This document shows, one piece after another, positions 26,747 through 36,366 of a stretch of 64,000 nt of DNA. This DNA is from Marinobacterium marinum (GTDB lineage Bacteria > Pseudomonadota > Gammaproteobacteria > Pseudomonadales > Balneatricaceae), in the NCBI RefSeq assembly GCF_013868415.1, contig NZ_JACEMT010000052.1:186001-250000 (forward strand), given 5' to 3'. A program made the position numbers and the translations under genes. The notes beneath the pieces are model-generated. The model did not search any database. It was given only the letters and a program-made list of their open reading frames with translations, and was not told the DNA's origin. Position 1 is the first letter of the stretch. Each line of letters starts with the position of its first letter.

Positions 26747-27337
26747 CTAAATCGCCTCACCCCGTCCAAACAGCGCATCCACCAGATCGCGAAAACTGGT
26801 GGCCTGCAGATTGATTTCGACCGGCACTTGCAGTCGACGTGCGATCTCGCTGGCCGAAATGATGCCACAGATCTCCTGCGAGCCGGGCTCCACAACCAGC
26901 ATATGCTGGCTGCCTTCATGCTGGAGGGTTTTGAGCAGATCGCCGATACTGCCTTGCTGCAATGCCGCCAGGGGAACACCCCGCAACTTTTCACGGCTGA
27001 TCATGACATCCTTGATACTCAGATCCTCACGTTTCACCCCCAGGCTCGTCGCCTGGCTCAGCACCTTGCGACTTTCCAGGTCGAGCACGGTCAGGATGCC
27101 CCTGAAGTGAGCATTGCTGTCCGTCACGATCACCGAACGTACATGCACCTTGCGCATCGCCTGAGTGGCATCACTGATGCTTTCCGTCAAACTCATGGTC
27201 AAGGGCTGCACCTGACGAAAATCGGTCATGACTTGTTCGGCGGGTGAATCGAGACTGGTCACTTCGCGTCCCCGCCCCTCGGCCAGGTGTGTGTAAGCAT
27301 CCAATCCAACTGTTTTAAACTCATGGTAGTTTTTCAT
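26747..27337 (-). CDS. CBS-domain protein
   Basis: A 196-residue cytosolic protein. After about 35 N-terminal residues come two CBS motifs (about 38-110 and 108-175): VMTDFRQVQPLTMSLTESISDA, then VRSVIVTDSNAHFRGILTVLD, KDVMISREKLRGVPL and HMLVVEPGSQEICGIISASEIA. CBS pairs bind adenine nucleotides and serve as energy or ionic-strength sensors. ATG 27337 is supported by AAGGAG 8 bases upstream. It precedes nifJ on the same strand (104-base gap), so it may be part of the same anaerobic locus. Confidence 0.85.
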   Translation of the reverse strand: MKNYHEFKTVGLDAYTHLAEGRGREVTSLDSPAEQVMTDFRQVQPLTMSLTESISDATQAMRKVHVRSVIVTDSNAHFRGILTVLDLESRKVLSQATSLGVKREDLSIKDVMISREKLRGVPLAALQQGSIGDLLKTLQHEGSQHMLVVEPGSQEICGIISASEIARRLQVPVEINLQATSFRDLVDALFGRGEAI

Positions 27338-27396
27338 CTGAATACTCCTTGCGCACAGGAGGCGCTGTTCGGTAAGGCCTTGCAAAGATGAGTCAT

Positions 27397-27774
27397 TCAG
27401 GCGAAAGGCGGCGCACGAAGCGGAGGCCGCACATAAAGCGGTATGGTTTTCGGGCAGCCGTCGAGGGCCGTGCAGGCGAATGATGGCGCCCTTGCTGACT
27501 GCGATATCACGGCAGACAACAGAAGGGGAGCCGGAACCGGTGGCGCGGCAAGCGTCGGATCGGCGACCTGGCTCTCCCAGGCATAACCGCTCGGAGCCGA
27601 AAGACCGGCACCGCCAGCACCAGCACCAGCATTCATGCATATCAACAGAGCCAGCAGCACAACAACCGGTGACAAGCTCACCCGCTCGGACAACAGCACG
27701 CTCGTGTCGGCACACACATCGGATACACTTGCAGATCGCAAAGAATCGACCTCGATACACGGAAAGATGCCCAT
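27397..27774 (-). CDS. Possible small exported protein
   Basis: A 125-codon minus-strand frame, 59 bases upstream of the CBS gene. A hydrophobic segment (VVVLLALLICMNAGAGAGG, about 37-55) could be a signal or anchor. The rest is Ala/Pro-rich and ends in LYVRPPLRAPPFA, a tail reminiscent of small proteins encoded near metal-related genes. There is only a weak AGGG 10 bases before ATG 27774; a GTG near residue 33 is an alternative. Amino-acid composition is odd, so it may not be coding. Confidence 0.3.
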   Translation of the reverse strand: MGIFPCIEVDSLRSASVSDVCADTSVLLSERVSLSPVVVLLALLICMNAGAGAGGAGLSAPSGYAWESQVADPTLAAPPVPAPLLLSAVISQSARAPSFACTALDGCPKTIPLYVRPPLRAPPFA

Positions 27775-27820
27775 TCAGAATAGCCCTGATCCCTTGCCTG
27801 TCAACGTGTGACGATGACAA

Positions 27821-27842
27821 CAAAAAGGCGGAGCCCTCCGCC
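27821..27842 (-). terminator. Terminator after the ABM gene
   Basis: Minus strand: GGCGGAG GG CTCCGCC followed by TTTTTGTTG, about 60 bases after the stop at 27903. The formal loop is short, so the effective stem is 5-6 bases. A further copy of the GGCGGAG arm lies at 27866-27872. Confidence 0.65.
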
Positions 27843-27902
27843 CGACTCTGGTCGAGCACAAGAGACTCCGCCTGTTTCGTACCCGGATGGGCGACCTGGC
27901 GA

Positions 27903-28253
27903 TCAGCCTAGTTGCGGGGCATCGAAATCTTCCGGTTCATCGGTGTAAATGCACACATTCCAGTCTTCGGCCAGCCCATCTTCCGCCTTGCAGTAACGCT
28001 CGAAAAACTCGGCAATTTCCTTGCGCTGGCAGTGTGCCTCGAAGCTTTCCATATCACTCCAGATTTCATGGAACACCAGCGGAAAACTGCTGCCCTCGGC
28101 AAAAGGACTGCTGACATGTCGGGTAACCGTGTACTGAACACAGGCATCTTCCCGATGCGCATTGGGTTCCAGCGACTGCAACACCTTGAACAACTCACGT
28201 TCCTTGCCCGGTTTCGGTTTGAATTGGGCAGTACAGTAAACCAGTGATGACAT
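27903..28253 (-). CDS. ABM-fold (antibiotic biosynthesis monooxygenase/YgiN-like) protein
   Basis: A 116-residue dimeric alpha-beta barrel protein. SLVYCTAQFKPKPGKERELFKVLQSL, PFPLVFHEIWSDMESFEAH and the C-terminal acidic tail match the ABM family. Members include quinol monooxygenases and heme-degrading enzymes; the role here is unknown. ATG 28253 is chosen because AAGGAG (28260-28265) lies 6 bases upstream; TTG 28259 and ATG 28256 are too close to it. The next minus-strand gene ends 21 bases upstream, implying an operon. Confidence 0.82.
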   Translation of the reverse strand: MSSLVYCTAQFKPKPGKERELFKVLQSLEPNAHREDACVQYTVTRHVSSPFAEGSSFPLVFHEIWSDMESFEAHCQRKEIAEFFERYCKAEDGLAEDWNVCIYTDEPEDFDAPQLG

Positions 28254-28274
28254 CATCAACTCCTTGTGGCGGGA

Positions 28275-28844
28275 TTATTGCGAAAAGGCCCGGTCCAGCT
28301 GGGCAATATAGGGCTTCACCTGCTCCCTGTCGGATACCGGTGCCTGCGACAGGGCCTCGGCAATCAACAGGGCCTGCTGCACCAGCTCCTGCTCCGCGGG
28401 AGGCAAAAACAGCAACAGCTGCGGGTTCATGCCCCGGGCTTCCAGGGCCAGCTGAAATATTTCAGGGCTTTCCGATTCGGCCTTGATGACACCATAAGCC
28501 AGCACGATTCGATCACCGACGGCGGCCCAGGTGGCCGTATCGGCAAAGCCCCGCTGTCGTACTATACGAATCAATTGCGTATACAGATCAGGGTGCTCCC
28601 GCTCCAGCGCTATCACGGCACGCCGGTGCGGATCAAAAGCCTCTCCTGCACGTGGCATCACCTCTCGCGCCAGAAGGGCTTCCGCGCCGGAGGCCTGCAA
28701 CTGCTCGCTCAGCTGTCGAACATCTTCCAGGGAGGCTATATACGCCTCGACCTGAAGACTGTCCGGCGTCGCGGCCGTCAGCGACAGCGGCGACAACAGC
28801 ATGCACAGCACCAGCAGTACATTCACGGTTTTTGTTCGGATCAC
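28275..28844 (-). CDS. Secreted protein of unknown function
   Basis: A 189-residue protein with a typical signal peptide (KTVNVLLVLCMLLSPLSLTAA, cleavage about residue 25), no lipobox and no further membrane segment. The mature part is helical and Glu/Leu-rich, with no domain I recognise. It probably resides in the periplasm. The ABM gene starts 21 bases downstream. Confidence 0.7.
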   Translation of the reverse strand: MIRTKTVNVLLVLCMLLSPLSLTAATPDSLQVEAYIASLEDVRQLSEQLQASGAEALLAREVMPRAGEAFDPHRRAVIALEREHPDLYTQLIRIVRQRGFADTATWAAVGDRIVLAYGVIKAESESPEIFQLALEARGMNPQLLLFLPPAEQELVQQALLIAEALSQAPVSDREQVKPYIAQLDRAFSQ

Positions 28845-29023
28845 GATAGACGCCCTCTCAATGGCCAGTTGCGGCGCAGTCTATCAGAAGCAGGCAAGGC
28901 GCATGAAGCCTCTTCTCGGAAGAGGAAAAACTGTGTAATAATCAAACCGATAGTCGTACTAAAAAAATAATAAACCGGTGCCGACACGGTACCGCGTGAT
29001 GACTAACCCATAAGGGGATCCGC

Positions 29024-30145
29024 ATGAAACTGAAACACGGACTCTTCGGTAACACCCTGATCGCCACGGGCACGCTGATCGCGGCCCTGAATGCCCAAGC
29101 CGATACACTGAAAATCGGCATTGCCGGACCGGTCACAGGTCCCGTCGCACAATACGGCGACATGCAAAAGATCGGTGCCATGATGGCCATCGACAGGATA
29201 AACGCCGCTGGCGGCATCAACGGCATGACTTTGGAAGGCGTCATCTATGATGATGCCTGTGATCCCAAGCAGGCCGTTGCGGTTGCCAACCGAATTGTCA
29301 ACGATGATATCCGCCATGTCATCGGCCACCTCTGCTCCAGCTCCACCGAACCCGCTTCCGATATTTACGAAGAGGAAGGGGTCATGATGATCACGGCCGC
29401 ATCCACGTCTCCGGGCATTACCGAGAAGGGCTACCAGCTGATCTTCCGCACCATCGGCCTCGACAACCTGCAGGGCACACTGGCGGCCGAGTATATCCAG
29501 CGCAACATCAAACCTCAGCGCCTCGCGGTCATCCACGACAAACAGCAATACGGCGAGGGGCTTGCCACCACGGTCCGCGACCTGCTGGCCGAGTCGGGTA
29601 CTGATACCGTCATGTTTGAAGGCGTCACGCCCGGTGACAAGGACTTTTCCGCCCTGATTGCCAAGCTCAAGCGCAACAATGTCGATTTCGTCTATTACGG
29701 CGGCTACCACCCGGAGCTGGGGCTGATTCTGCGCCAGTCGCGGGAAAAAGGCCTGGATACCCGCTTTATGGGTCCAGAGGGTGTCGTGAACTCTGATCTG
29801 ATCGCCATTGCCGGCAAAGCAATGGAAGGTGTTCTGGCAACGGCTCCCAAAAGCTTCGACCAAAGCCCGGAAAACATGGCTCTGGTCGAAGCCTTCAAGG
29901 AACGTGATGAGGACCCTTCCGGACCGTTCGTGTTCCCGGCCTACACCGCCATTCAGGTCATGACCGAAGCCATGGGTGCCACGGGCAAAACCGATCCCTA
30001 CGATCTGGCCGATTATCTGCGTGCCAACCGCTTCAACACCACCATTGGCGAAATCGGCTTCGATAAAAAGGGCGACCTGACCGAACCGACCTTCGAAATC
30101 TATACCCTCCATACCGACGGCAGCAAAACTCCGGTTAGTCAATAG
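29024..30145 (+). CDS. livK: Branched-chain amino-acid ABC transporter binding protein
   Basis: A 373-residue periplasmic type I binding protein. The signal peptide (about 1-26) ends ALNAQA, and the mature start DTLKIGIAGPVTGP is typical of LivJ/LivK/BraC. The ligand-binding segments include IYDDACDPKQAV, GHLCSSSTEPASDIYEEEGV with the conserved Cys pair, and HDKQQYGEGLA. It captures Leu/Ile/Val or related amino acids and delivers them to LivHM. TAAGGGGA lies 7-8 bases before ATG 29024. It is the first gene of livKHMGF; a strong hairpin follows its stop. Confidence 0.93.
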   Translation: MKLKHGLFGNTLIATGTLIAALNAQADTLKIGIAGPVTGPVAQYGDMQKIGAMMAIDRINAAGGINGMTLEGVIYDDACDPKQAVAVANRIVNDDIRHVIGHLCSSSTEPASDIYEEEGVMMITAASTSPGITEKGYQLIFRTIGLDNLQGTLAAEYIQRNIKPQRLAVIHDKQQYGEGLATTVRDLLAESGTDTVMFEGVTPGDKDFSALIAKLKRNNVDFVYYGGYHPELGLILRQSREKGLDTRFMGPEGVVNSDLIAIAGKAMEGVLATAPKSFDQSPENMALVEAFKERDEDPSGPFVFPAYTAIQVMTEAMGATGKTDPYDLADYLRANRFNTTIGEIGFDKKGDLTEPTFEIYTLHTDGSKTPVSQ

Positions 30146-30154
30146 CCATCACCC

Positions 30155-30177
30155 GGCTCTCCCCCAGGGGGAGAGCC
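30155..30177 (+). promoter_or_regulatory. Stable mRNA hairpin between livK and livH
   Basis: GGCTCTCCCC C A G GGGGAGAGCC forms a perfect 10-11-base stem, 10 bases after the livK stop and with no T run. Such intercistronic hairpins protect the upstream message or reduce downstream transcription, giving excess binding protein over permease. Confidence 0.75.
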
Positions 30178-30198
30178 CTCTGTCCGAGGGTTCATTCG

Positions 30199-31125
30199 AT
30201 GACTGAAACCAGCCTCTATGTACTCCAGCAATTGATCAACGGGCTGACCATTGGTTCGACCTATGCACTGATCGCCATCGGTTACACCATGGTCTACGGC
30301 ATTATCGGCATGATCAACTTCGCCCATGGCGAGGTCTACATGATCGGCACCTATACCGCCTTCATCACCATCATCGGTCTGTTCACCATGGGAGTCAGTT
30401 CCCTGCCAGTCGTATTACTGCTGGCCCTGATGACCGCTATTATCATTTCATCCACTTACGGCTATGCGATCGAGCGGGTTGCCTACCGACCACTGCGCGG
30501 CGGGCCAAGGCTCATCCCGCTGATTACTGCCATCGGGATGTCCATTTTCCTGCAGAATTACATCCGCCTGGCCCAGGGCTCACGCGACCTGGCCATGCCG
30601 GCCCTGATCTCGGGCGGCATCGAGTTTGGCGACCCCGATGTCTTCGAAGTCAGTCTGTCCTGGATGCAGCTGATCATCTGGGGGGTCACCCTGGCTTCCA
30701 TGACCGCTCTGGCGCTGTTCATTTCTCGCTCCCGCCTGGGTCGCGCCTGCCGTGCCTGTGCCCAGGATCTGAAAATGGCCAACCTGCTCGGCATTGATAC
30801 CAACCGTATTATTGCACTGACCTTTGTCATCGGTGCGGCACTGGCCGCCATCGCCGGCGTCATGCTGGGTCTCTATTACGGCACCATCAACCCCTATATC
30901 GGCTTCATGGCCGGTTTGAAAGCTTTCACGGCAGCGGTACTCGGCGGCATCGGTTCCATTCCCGGCGCCATGCTCGGCGGCCTCATTCTGGGTATCACCG
31001 AGGCCATGACGGCCGCTTTTTTCCCGTCCGAATACAAGGATGTGGTGGCTTTCAGTCTGCTGGTCCTGATTCTGCTGTTCCGTCCCACCGGGTTGCTGGG
31101 CAAGCCCGAAGTGGAGAAGGTGTAA
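30199..31125 (+). CDS. livH: Branched-chain amino-acid ABC permease LivH
   Basis: A 308-residue inner-membrane permease with about eight helices. The family opening QQLINGLTIGSTYALIAIGYTMVYGIIGMINFAHGE is unmistakable. The coupling region for the ATPases lies around RACAQDLKMANLLGID, and GGIGSIPGAMLGGLILG follows. It pairs with LivM to form the channel. It starts 53 bases after livK, across the hairpin, and livM follows by 12 bases. Confidence 0.95.
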   Translation: MTETSLYVLQQLINGLTIGSTYALIAIGYTMVYGIIGMINFAHGEVYMIGTYTAFITIIGLFTMGVSSLPVVLLLALMTAIIISSTYGYAIERVAYRPLRGGPRLIPLITAIGMSIFLQNYIRLAQGSRDLAMPALISGGIEFGDPDVFEVSLSWMQLIIWGVTLASMTALALFISRSRLGRACRACAQDLKMANLLGIDTNRIIALTFVIGAALAAIAGVMLGLYYGTINPYIGFMAGLKAFTAAVLGGIGSIPGAMLGGLILGITEAMTAAFFPSEYKDVVAFSLLVLILLFRPTGLLGKPEVEKV

Positions 31126-31137
31126 GGAGATTCCGTC

Positions 31138-32394
31138 ATGCACAGAGCAATCTTTCCCGCCCTGTTTGCGGCGGGCGTCACCTTTTTACTGACCTGTCTG
31201 GTGGTCGGCATCCGTCTGGAACAGGAAGGCGCCAGCCTGACCGTTGTCGGCGCGGATGCCGAAACCTGGGGCTGGATCGCCTTTGCCGTAATCGGCGTTT
31301 TTCTGGTGCAACTGTTGCAGCAGCCGCTGCAACGGCTTCGACAACGCCTGCCCACAGCGGATATTACCGGCCTGCTGCCGAATGAGATGCTATTGCATCG
31401 CTTGAAACCCTGGCTGATCGCTCTGGTGGTGTCAGGTCTGCTCGTCTGGCCTTTCATGGTGTCTCGCGGTGCCGTTGATCTGGCCACTCTGACCCTGATT
31501 TACGTGATGCTCGGACTGGGTCTCAATATCGTCGTTGGCTTTGCCGGGCTGCTGGATCTGGGCTATGTCGCCTTCTATGCGGTCGGTGCCTATACCTACG
31601 CCCTGCTGTCGGAGTATTACGGGCTGTCCTTCTGGATGAGCCTGCCTCTCGCCGGTTTACTGGCCGCCGTTTTCGGCTGTCTGCTCGGTTTCCCGGTCCT
31701 GCGCCTGCGCGGCGACTACCTGGCGATCGTAACGCTCGGCTTCGGTGAAATCATCCGCATTCTACTGAACAACTGGACGTCATTGACCGGGGGCCCCAAC
31801 GGCATCGGCGGTATCGACAAGCCCAGTCTGTTCGGGCTGGAGTTCAGCCGCCGCGCCAGCGAAGGCAGCCAGACGTTCCACGAGTTTTTCGATATCGACT
31901 ACAGCAGCGGCCACAAGGTGATATTCCTCTATCTGGTCGCGGTACTGCTGGTGTTGCTGACCATCTACATCATTAACCGTATCCAGCGCATGCCGTTGGG
32001 CCGTGCCTGGGAAGCGTTGCGGGAGGATGAAATCGCTTGCCGTTCGCTGGGCCTGAACCCTACGGTTATAAAGCTTTCGGCCTTTACGCTCGGCGCGTCC
32101 TTCGCCGGTTTTGCAGGCTGCTTTTTTGCCGCCCGACAGGGGTTTATCAGTCCCGAATCGTTCACCTTCATCGAATCAGCCATCATTCTGGCCATCGTTG
32201 TACTGGGCGGTATGGGCTCACAGATGGGTGTGATTTGTGCGGCCATCGCCATGACAATACTACCGGAACTGGCGCGTGAATTTCAGGAATACCGCATGCT
32301 CATGTTTGGCGGCGTGATGGTTCTGATGATGCTGTGGCGCCCCCAGGGACTGCTGCCGATGAAACGCCCTCACCTGGAGCTGAAGACCTCATGA
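31138..32394 (+). CDS. livM: Branched-chain amino-acid ABC permease LivM
   Basis: A 418-residue permease. The N-terminal about 110 residues carry extra membrane helices, as in E. coli LivM (425 residues). The core has [64 protein letters not shown] (ATPase-coupling loop) and [11 protein letters not shown]. Ribosome site AAGGAG lies about 8 bases before ATG 31138. It overlaps livG by 4 bases (ATGA), indicating translational coupling. Confidence 0.95.
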   Translation: MHRAIFPALFAAGVTFLLTCLVVGIRLEQEGASLTVVGADAETWGWIAFAVIGVFLVQLLQQPLQRLRQRLPTADITGLLPNEMLLHRLKPWLIALVVSGLLVWPFMVSRGAVDLATLTLIYVMLGLGLNIVVGFAGLLDLGYVAFYAVGAYTYALLSEYYGLSFWMSLPLAGLLAAVFGCLLGFPVLRLRGDYLAIVTLGFGEIIRILLNNWTSLTGGPNGIGGIDKPSLFGLEFSRRASEGSQTFHEFFDIDYSSGHKVIFLYLVAVLLVLLTIYIINRIQRMPLGRAWEALREDEIACRSLGLNPTVIKLSAFTLGASFAGFAGCFFAARQGFISPESFTFIESAIILAIVVLGGMGSQMGVICAAIAMTILPELAREFQEYRMLMFGGVMVLMMLWRPQGLLPMKRPHLELKTS

Positions 32395-33157
32395 GTGACA
32401 ATCTATTGGATGTATCGAATCTGGTGATGCGCTTTGGCGGACTGCTGGCGGTCGATGGCGTCAACCTGCAGGTCAAGCCACGGCAGATTCACTCGGTCAT
32501 CGGTCCCAACGGGGCCGGCAAGACAACGGTATTTAACTGTATCAGCGGCTTCTATACACCAACCGACGGTACTATCCGTTACCGAGGCAAGGCCATTCAT
32601 CGCATGAGCGGCCATCGTATTTCACTGCTGGGCCTGGTACGTACCTTCCAGCATGTACGTCTGTTTGCCAGCATGACCGTGATTGAAAATCTGCTGGTTG
32701 CCCAGCATCGCCACCTCAACACCAATTACTTCGCCGGTCTGCTCAAAACGCCGTCCTATCGACGTCGCCAGCGAGAGGCCATGGATCGTGCCGCACACTG
32801 GCTCCAGCAGGTCGACCTGCTGGACTTTGCCAACCGTGAAGCCGGTAATCTGTCCTATGGTCAGCAACGCCGACTGGAAATTGCCCGCTGCATGGTCACT
32901 GAGCCCGGCCTGCTGATGCTGGACGAGCCAGCGGCCGGGCTGAACCCCAGAGAGACCGCTGAACTGGACCAACTGATCATGCGCCTGCGTGACGAACAGG
33001 ACATTGCCGTTCTCTTGATCGAGCATGACATGGGACTGGTGATGGGTATTTCGGACCATATCACCGTGATCAATCAGGGGGCTCCGCTGGCTGACGGCCC
33101 CCCCGATCAGATACGCGCCAATCCCGCCGTGATCAAAGCCTATCTGGGAGAAAGCTG

Positions 33158-33158
<1 letters not shown>
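32391..33158 (+). CDS. livG: Branched-chain amino-acid ABC ATPase LivG
   Basis: A 255-residue ATPase. It has Walker [10 protein letters not shown], signature [13 protein letters not shown], Walker [13 protein letters not shown], the H-loop IEHDMGLVM, and the LivG-type C-terminal extension ending [18 protein letters not shown] 32391 overlaps the livM stop (ATGA); an upstream in-frame start inside livM is rejected. Its TGA overlaps the livF ATG by one base. Confidence 0.95.
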
Positions 33159-33859
<701 letters not shown>

Positions 33860-33871
33860 TGGACAATTCGA

Positions 33872-35365
33872 ATGCGCCTCCTAGTCATCTCGCTGCTGGC
33901 TCTCTTTGCCAGCCTGTCATTGCTGATTATCGGCAACTCTTTCCTGATTACCCTGCTGGGCCTGCGTTTTAGTCTGCTCGGCATAGATCCTTCCACCATC
34001 GGTATGGTGATGGTGTGTTACTCGGCCGGCTTCGTGGTCGGCTCGCTTTACGCCGATCGGGTTGTCCGCCGGGTCGGACATATTCGAGCCTTTGCCGTGT
34101 TTGCCGCCATTGCTGCCATGGCTGCCCTGATCTACCCGATGACCTACAACGTGTGGCACTGGGGAATTCTGCGCGGCATTGGCGGCCTGAGCATCGCTGC
34201 CCTGTTCATTACCATCGAGAGCTGGTTCAGTGCAGTGGCAACCAATGCCAACCGCTCCAAGATTTTCTCGCTTTACCAGATCGCCGCCTACTCGGCCACA
34301 TCGCTGGGACAGCTGCTGATTGGTGGCGGCAACCCCATCAATTACGCCCTGTTTTCACTGGCCGCGCTCCTCATTATCGCCGGTATCATTCCGCTGTCGC
34401 TGTCGCGCATGAAGTCACCGGAGATCCCCGAAACCACCGAACGCATGTCCCTGCGACAGCTGATTCAGATGGCTCCACTGGGCGTCACGGCGGCCTTTAC
34501 CGGCGGGATTTTTCTGGGCTCTTTCTACTCGCTGGTGCCCCTGTTTGCCAGCATGACCGGGCTGAAGAACGATCAAATCTCACTGTATATGTTCGCCTCA
34601 ATTTTGACCGCCATGCTGCTGGCCTGGCCAATTGGCTGGATCTGTGACCGGGCCAAGCGCAGCTATGTTCTGCTGATCATTCTGGTCCTGGCTGGCGGAG
34701 CCAGCGCCGCCAATACCCTGGTCATCGAGCAGGATTTCACGTTGCGTCTGATTGCACTCTGCATCTGTATGGGACTGGCCTCTACGGTCTATTCCATCGG
34801 TGTCGCCATCACCAATGACATGATGGACAGCAGCCATATCATTGCAGCCAGCTCCGGACTGCTGCTCAGCTATGGCATCGGCAGTGTCATCGGCCCGCTG
34901 GCCAGTTCGGCTCTGATGAGCTATTACGGCCCCGGGGCCCTGTTTCAAATGCTGGCCGCCGCGCTGGCGTTGATGGCCGGCTACACCCTGTATCGTCAAT
35001 ACCGTGTACCGCCCCTGCCAGTGGAAGCCCAGGAGCATTTCATCCCGGCCATCCCGGATGTACATCCCATCCCCGAGATCGACCCGCGTAACGAAGAGTT
35101 CGTGGATACGCCAATCGAGGAGCTGTTTCATGCGGAGCCGGACGAGACTGAAAGCGGAGATGAAGGCGAACTGATGGAAGGTTCCGAAGCCTCCGAGGCA
35201 GCAACAGACCAGGTGGACACCGCAGCGACAGAAGACGACAGCGCTGCGCCTGCACCTGAAGCCGCACCCGACAGGGTGTCGGACGCAACGCCAGAGCCTC
35301 CGGAGACACCTGCCGAGACCGTCACAAGCGAAGAGCCGTCAACACCGCCCCGCAACCATCAATAA
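33872..35365 (+). CDS. MFS permease with acidic cytoplasmic tail
   Basis: A 497-residue protein. Residues 1-390 contain 12 membrane helices of a major-facilitator permease of the YcaD-like group; GFVVGSLYADRVVRRVGHIRAF carries the loop 2-3 signature. Residues about 400-497 form a disordered tail rich in Glu, Asp, Ala, Pro and Thr. The substrate is unknown. It follows livF by only 12 bases without a terminator and has only a weak ribosome site, so expression is probably tied to the liv operon. The long acidic tail is unusual for the family. Confidence 0.85.
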   Translation: MRLLVISLLALFASLSLLIIGNSFLITLLGLRFSLLGIDPSTIGMVMVCYSAGFVVGSLYADRVVRRVGHIRAFAVFAAIAAMAALIYPMTYNVWHWGILRGIGGLSIAALFITIESWFSAVATNANRSKIFSLYQIAAYSATSLGQLLIGGGNPINYALFSLAALLIIAGIIPLSLSRMKSPEIPETTERMSLRQLIQMAPLGVTAAFTGGIFLGSFYSLVPLFASMTGLKNDQISLYMFASILTAMLLAWPIGWICDRAKRSYVLLIILVLAGGASAANTLVIEQDFTLRLIALCICMGLASTVYSIGVAITNDMMDSSHIIAASSGLLLSYGIGSVIGPLASSALMSYYGPGALFQMLAAALALMAGYTLYRQYRVPPLPVEAQEHFIPAIPDVHPIPEIDPRNEEFVDTPIEELFHAEPDETESGDEGELMEGSEASEAATDQVDTAATEDDSAAPAPEAAPDRVSDATPEPPETPAETVTSEEPSTPPRNHQ

Positions 35366-35407
35366 CCGGGTTTGCGATTCCGGCTGTTTTCCTGATAATC
35401 GGAAACA

Positions 35408-35450
35408 GGGAGATGCGGAACCCTCGCCATCGGTGAGGGTCGAATCTCCC
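35408..35450 (+). promoter_or_regulatory. Nested stem-loop in the leader of the META lipoprotein gene
   Basis: Outer arms GGGAGAT (35408-35414) / ATCTCCC (35444-35450) enclose inner arms ACCCTC (35420-35425) / GAGGGT (35435-35440). It ends 24 bases before the ATG and just ahead of the ribosome site, with no T run. It could modulate translation or be a processed 3' end of the MFS message. Confidence 0.45.
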
Positions 35451-35474
35451 GTCAACTTTCAAGGAGAGCCCTCC

Positions 35475-36281
35475 ATGCTTACTGCCCGCCCACGCCTGCA
35501 CTACGTCACGTCCATTTTCGCCGCCACGGCTCTGCTGGGAGGCTGCAGCACCCTCAGTAGCCCACAACCCGACCTTGAAGTCTCCGGCGATGCTCTGTAC
35601 CGGGAACGTATGCTGCTGCCCAGCAACAGTCGCTTGGAAGTCAGCCTGCAGGATGTGTCCCGCGCCGATGCTCCGGCGATCTTGCTGGACAAGATTGTTC
35701 GCGATGATATCGCCACACCGCCTTACCCCTTCAGTTTCAAGGTTCCGGCCAGCAAGCTGCAGCCGGGACATACCTACACCGTCAGCGCACGTATCACGCA
35801 TGACGACAGCCTGATGTTCATCACGGATACTCAATACCGAGTGCTGGCCGGTGAAAAGGATACGGACCTGATGCTGATCATGGTGCGTGTCAACGATCGT
35901 GCCGCTGCCCCCCAAATGGATGACAGCGCCAAGGCTCCACTGCAGAACACCTACTGGAAACTGACCAGCCTGAATGGCACGGCCATCGAAGCAACGAAAG
36001 GACAGCGCGAAGCCCACCTGATTCTCAAACAGGACAACCGGGTACAGGGCTTTGCGGGATGCAACCAGTTCATGGGCGAGTTCAAGCAGGAAGGCAAGCA
36101 ATTAAGCTTCGGTCCGATCGCCGGCACTCTGCGCGCCTGCATCCCGGGCCTGGAATACGAGCGCTCGTTCCTGCAGCTGCTGCAAAACCAGGTTAACTGG
36201 TCCATCGACGGTGAACAACTCAAGCTGAGCAACCCGGAACAGAACATCCAGGCGACTTTCAAAGCGGTGTATCTGAAGTAG
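35475..36281 (+). CDS. YbaY-like plus META (HslJ) domain lipoprotein
   Basis: A 268-residue lipoprotein with lipobox LLGGC (Cys24). Residues about 35-150 form a YbaY/YscW-type domain (LEVSGDALYRERMLLPSNSRLEVSLQDVSRADAPA, then VPASKLQPGHTYTVSARI). Residues about 165-265 form a META/HslJ domain (YWKLTSLNGTAI, GFAGCNQFMGEFK, GTLRACIPGLEYERSFLQLL). META proteins relate to novobiocin resistance or surface stress; the exact role is unknown. ATG 35475 is chosen because AAGGAGAG lies 6 bases upstream; an upstream frame has no such site. It ends in a bidirectional terminator. Confidence 0.85.
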   Translation: MLTARPRLHYVTSIFAATALLGGCSTLSSPQPDLEVSGDALYRERMLLPSNSRLEVSLQDVSRADAPAILLDKIVRDDIATPPYPFSFKVPASKLQPGHTYTVSARITHDDSLMFITDTQYRVLAGEKDTDLMLIMVRVNDRAAAPQMDDSAKAPLQNTYWKLTSLNGTAIEATKGQREAHLILKQDNRVQGFAGCNQFMGEFKQEGKQLSFGPIAGTLRACIPGLEYERSFLQLLQNQVNWSIDGEQLKLSNPEQNIQATFKAVYLK

Positions 36282-36311
36282 ACCCATCGCTCGAGCGCTG
36301 AACACCCCTGT

Positions 36312-36337
36312 AAAAAACCCTCTGCCGAGGGTTTTTT
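36312..36337. terminator. Bidirectional rho-independent terminator
   Basis: AAAAAACCCTC TGCC GAGGGTTTTTT is a perfect 11-base palindromic stem with A and T runs on both sides. It lies between the convergent META lipoprotein gene (stop 36281) and the AEC gene (stop 36367) and serves both. Confidence 0.93.
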
Positions 36338-36366
36338 TATTGCCATCTCAATGCAGGACACAGCCC

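Larger units (their letters stand above)
27338..27902. other. Gap between CBS and ABM genes
   Basis: A 565-base interval. It holds a possible small minus-strand gene (27397-27774, listed separately), the terminator of the ABM gene near its right end, and otherwise nothing I can support. Confidence 0.4.

Noticed and set aside
27338-27859. N-terminal extension of the CBS frame up to 27859
   Set aside because: The extension is Cys/Arg-rich and uncharacteristic; ATG 27337 with AAGGAG is the clear start.
29003-30142. 379-codon open frame antisense to livK
   Set aside because: It lies wholly opposite a clear livK gene, has no ribosome site or recognisable content, and arises from codon bias of the real gene.
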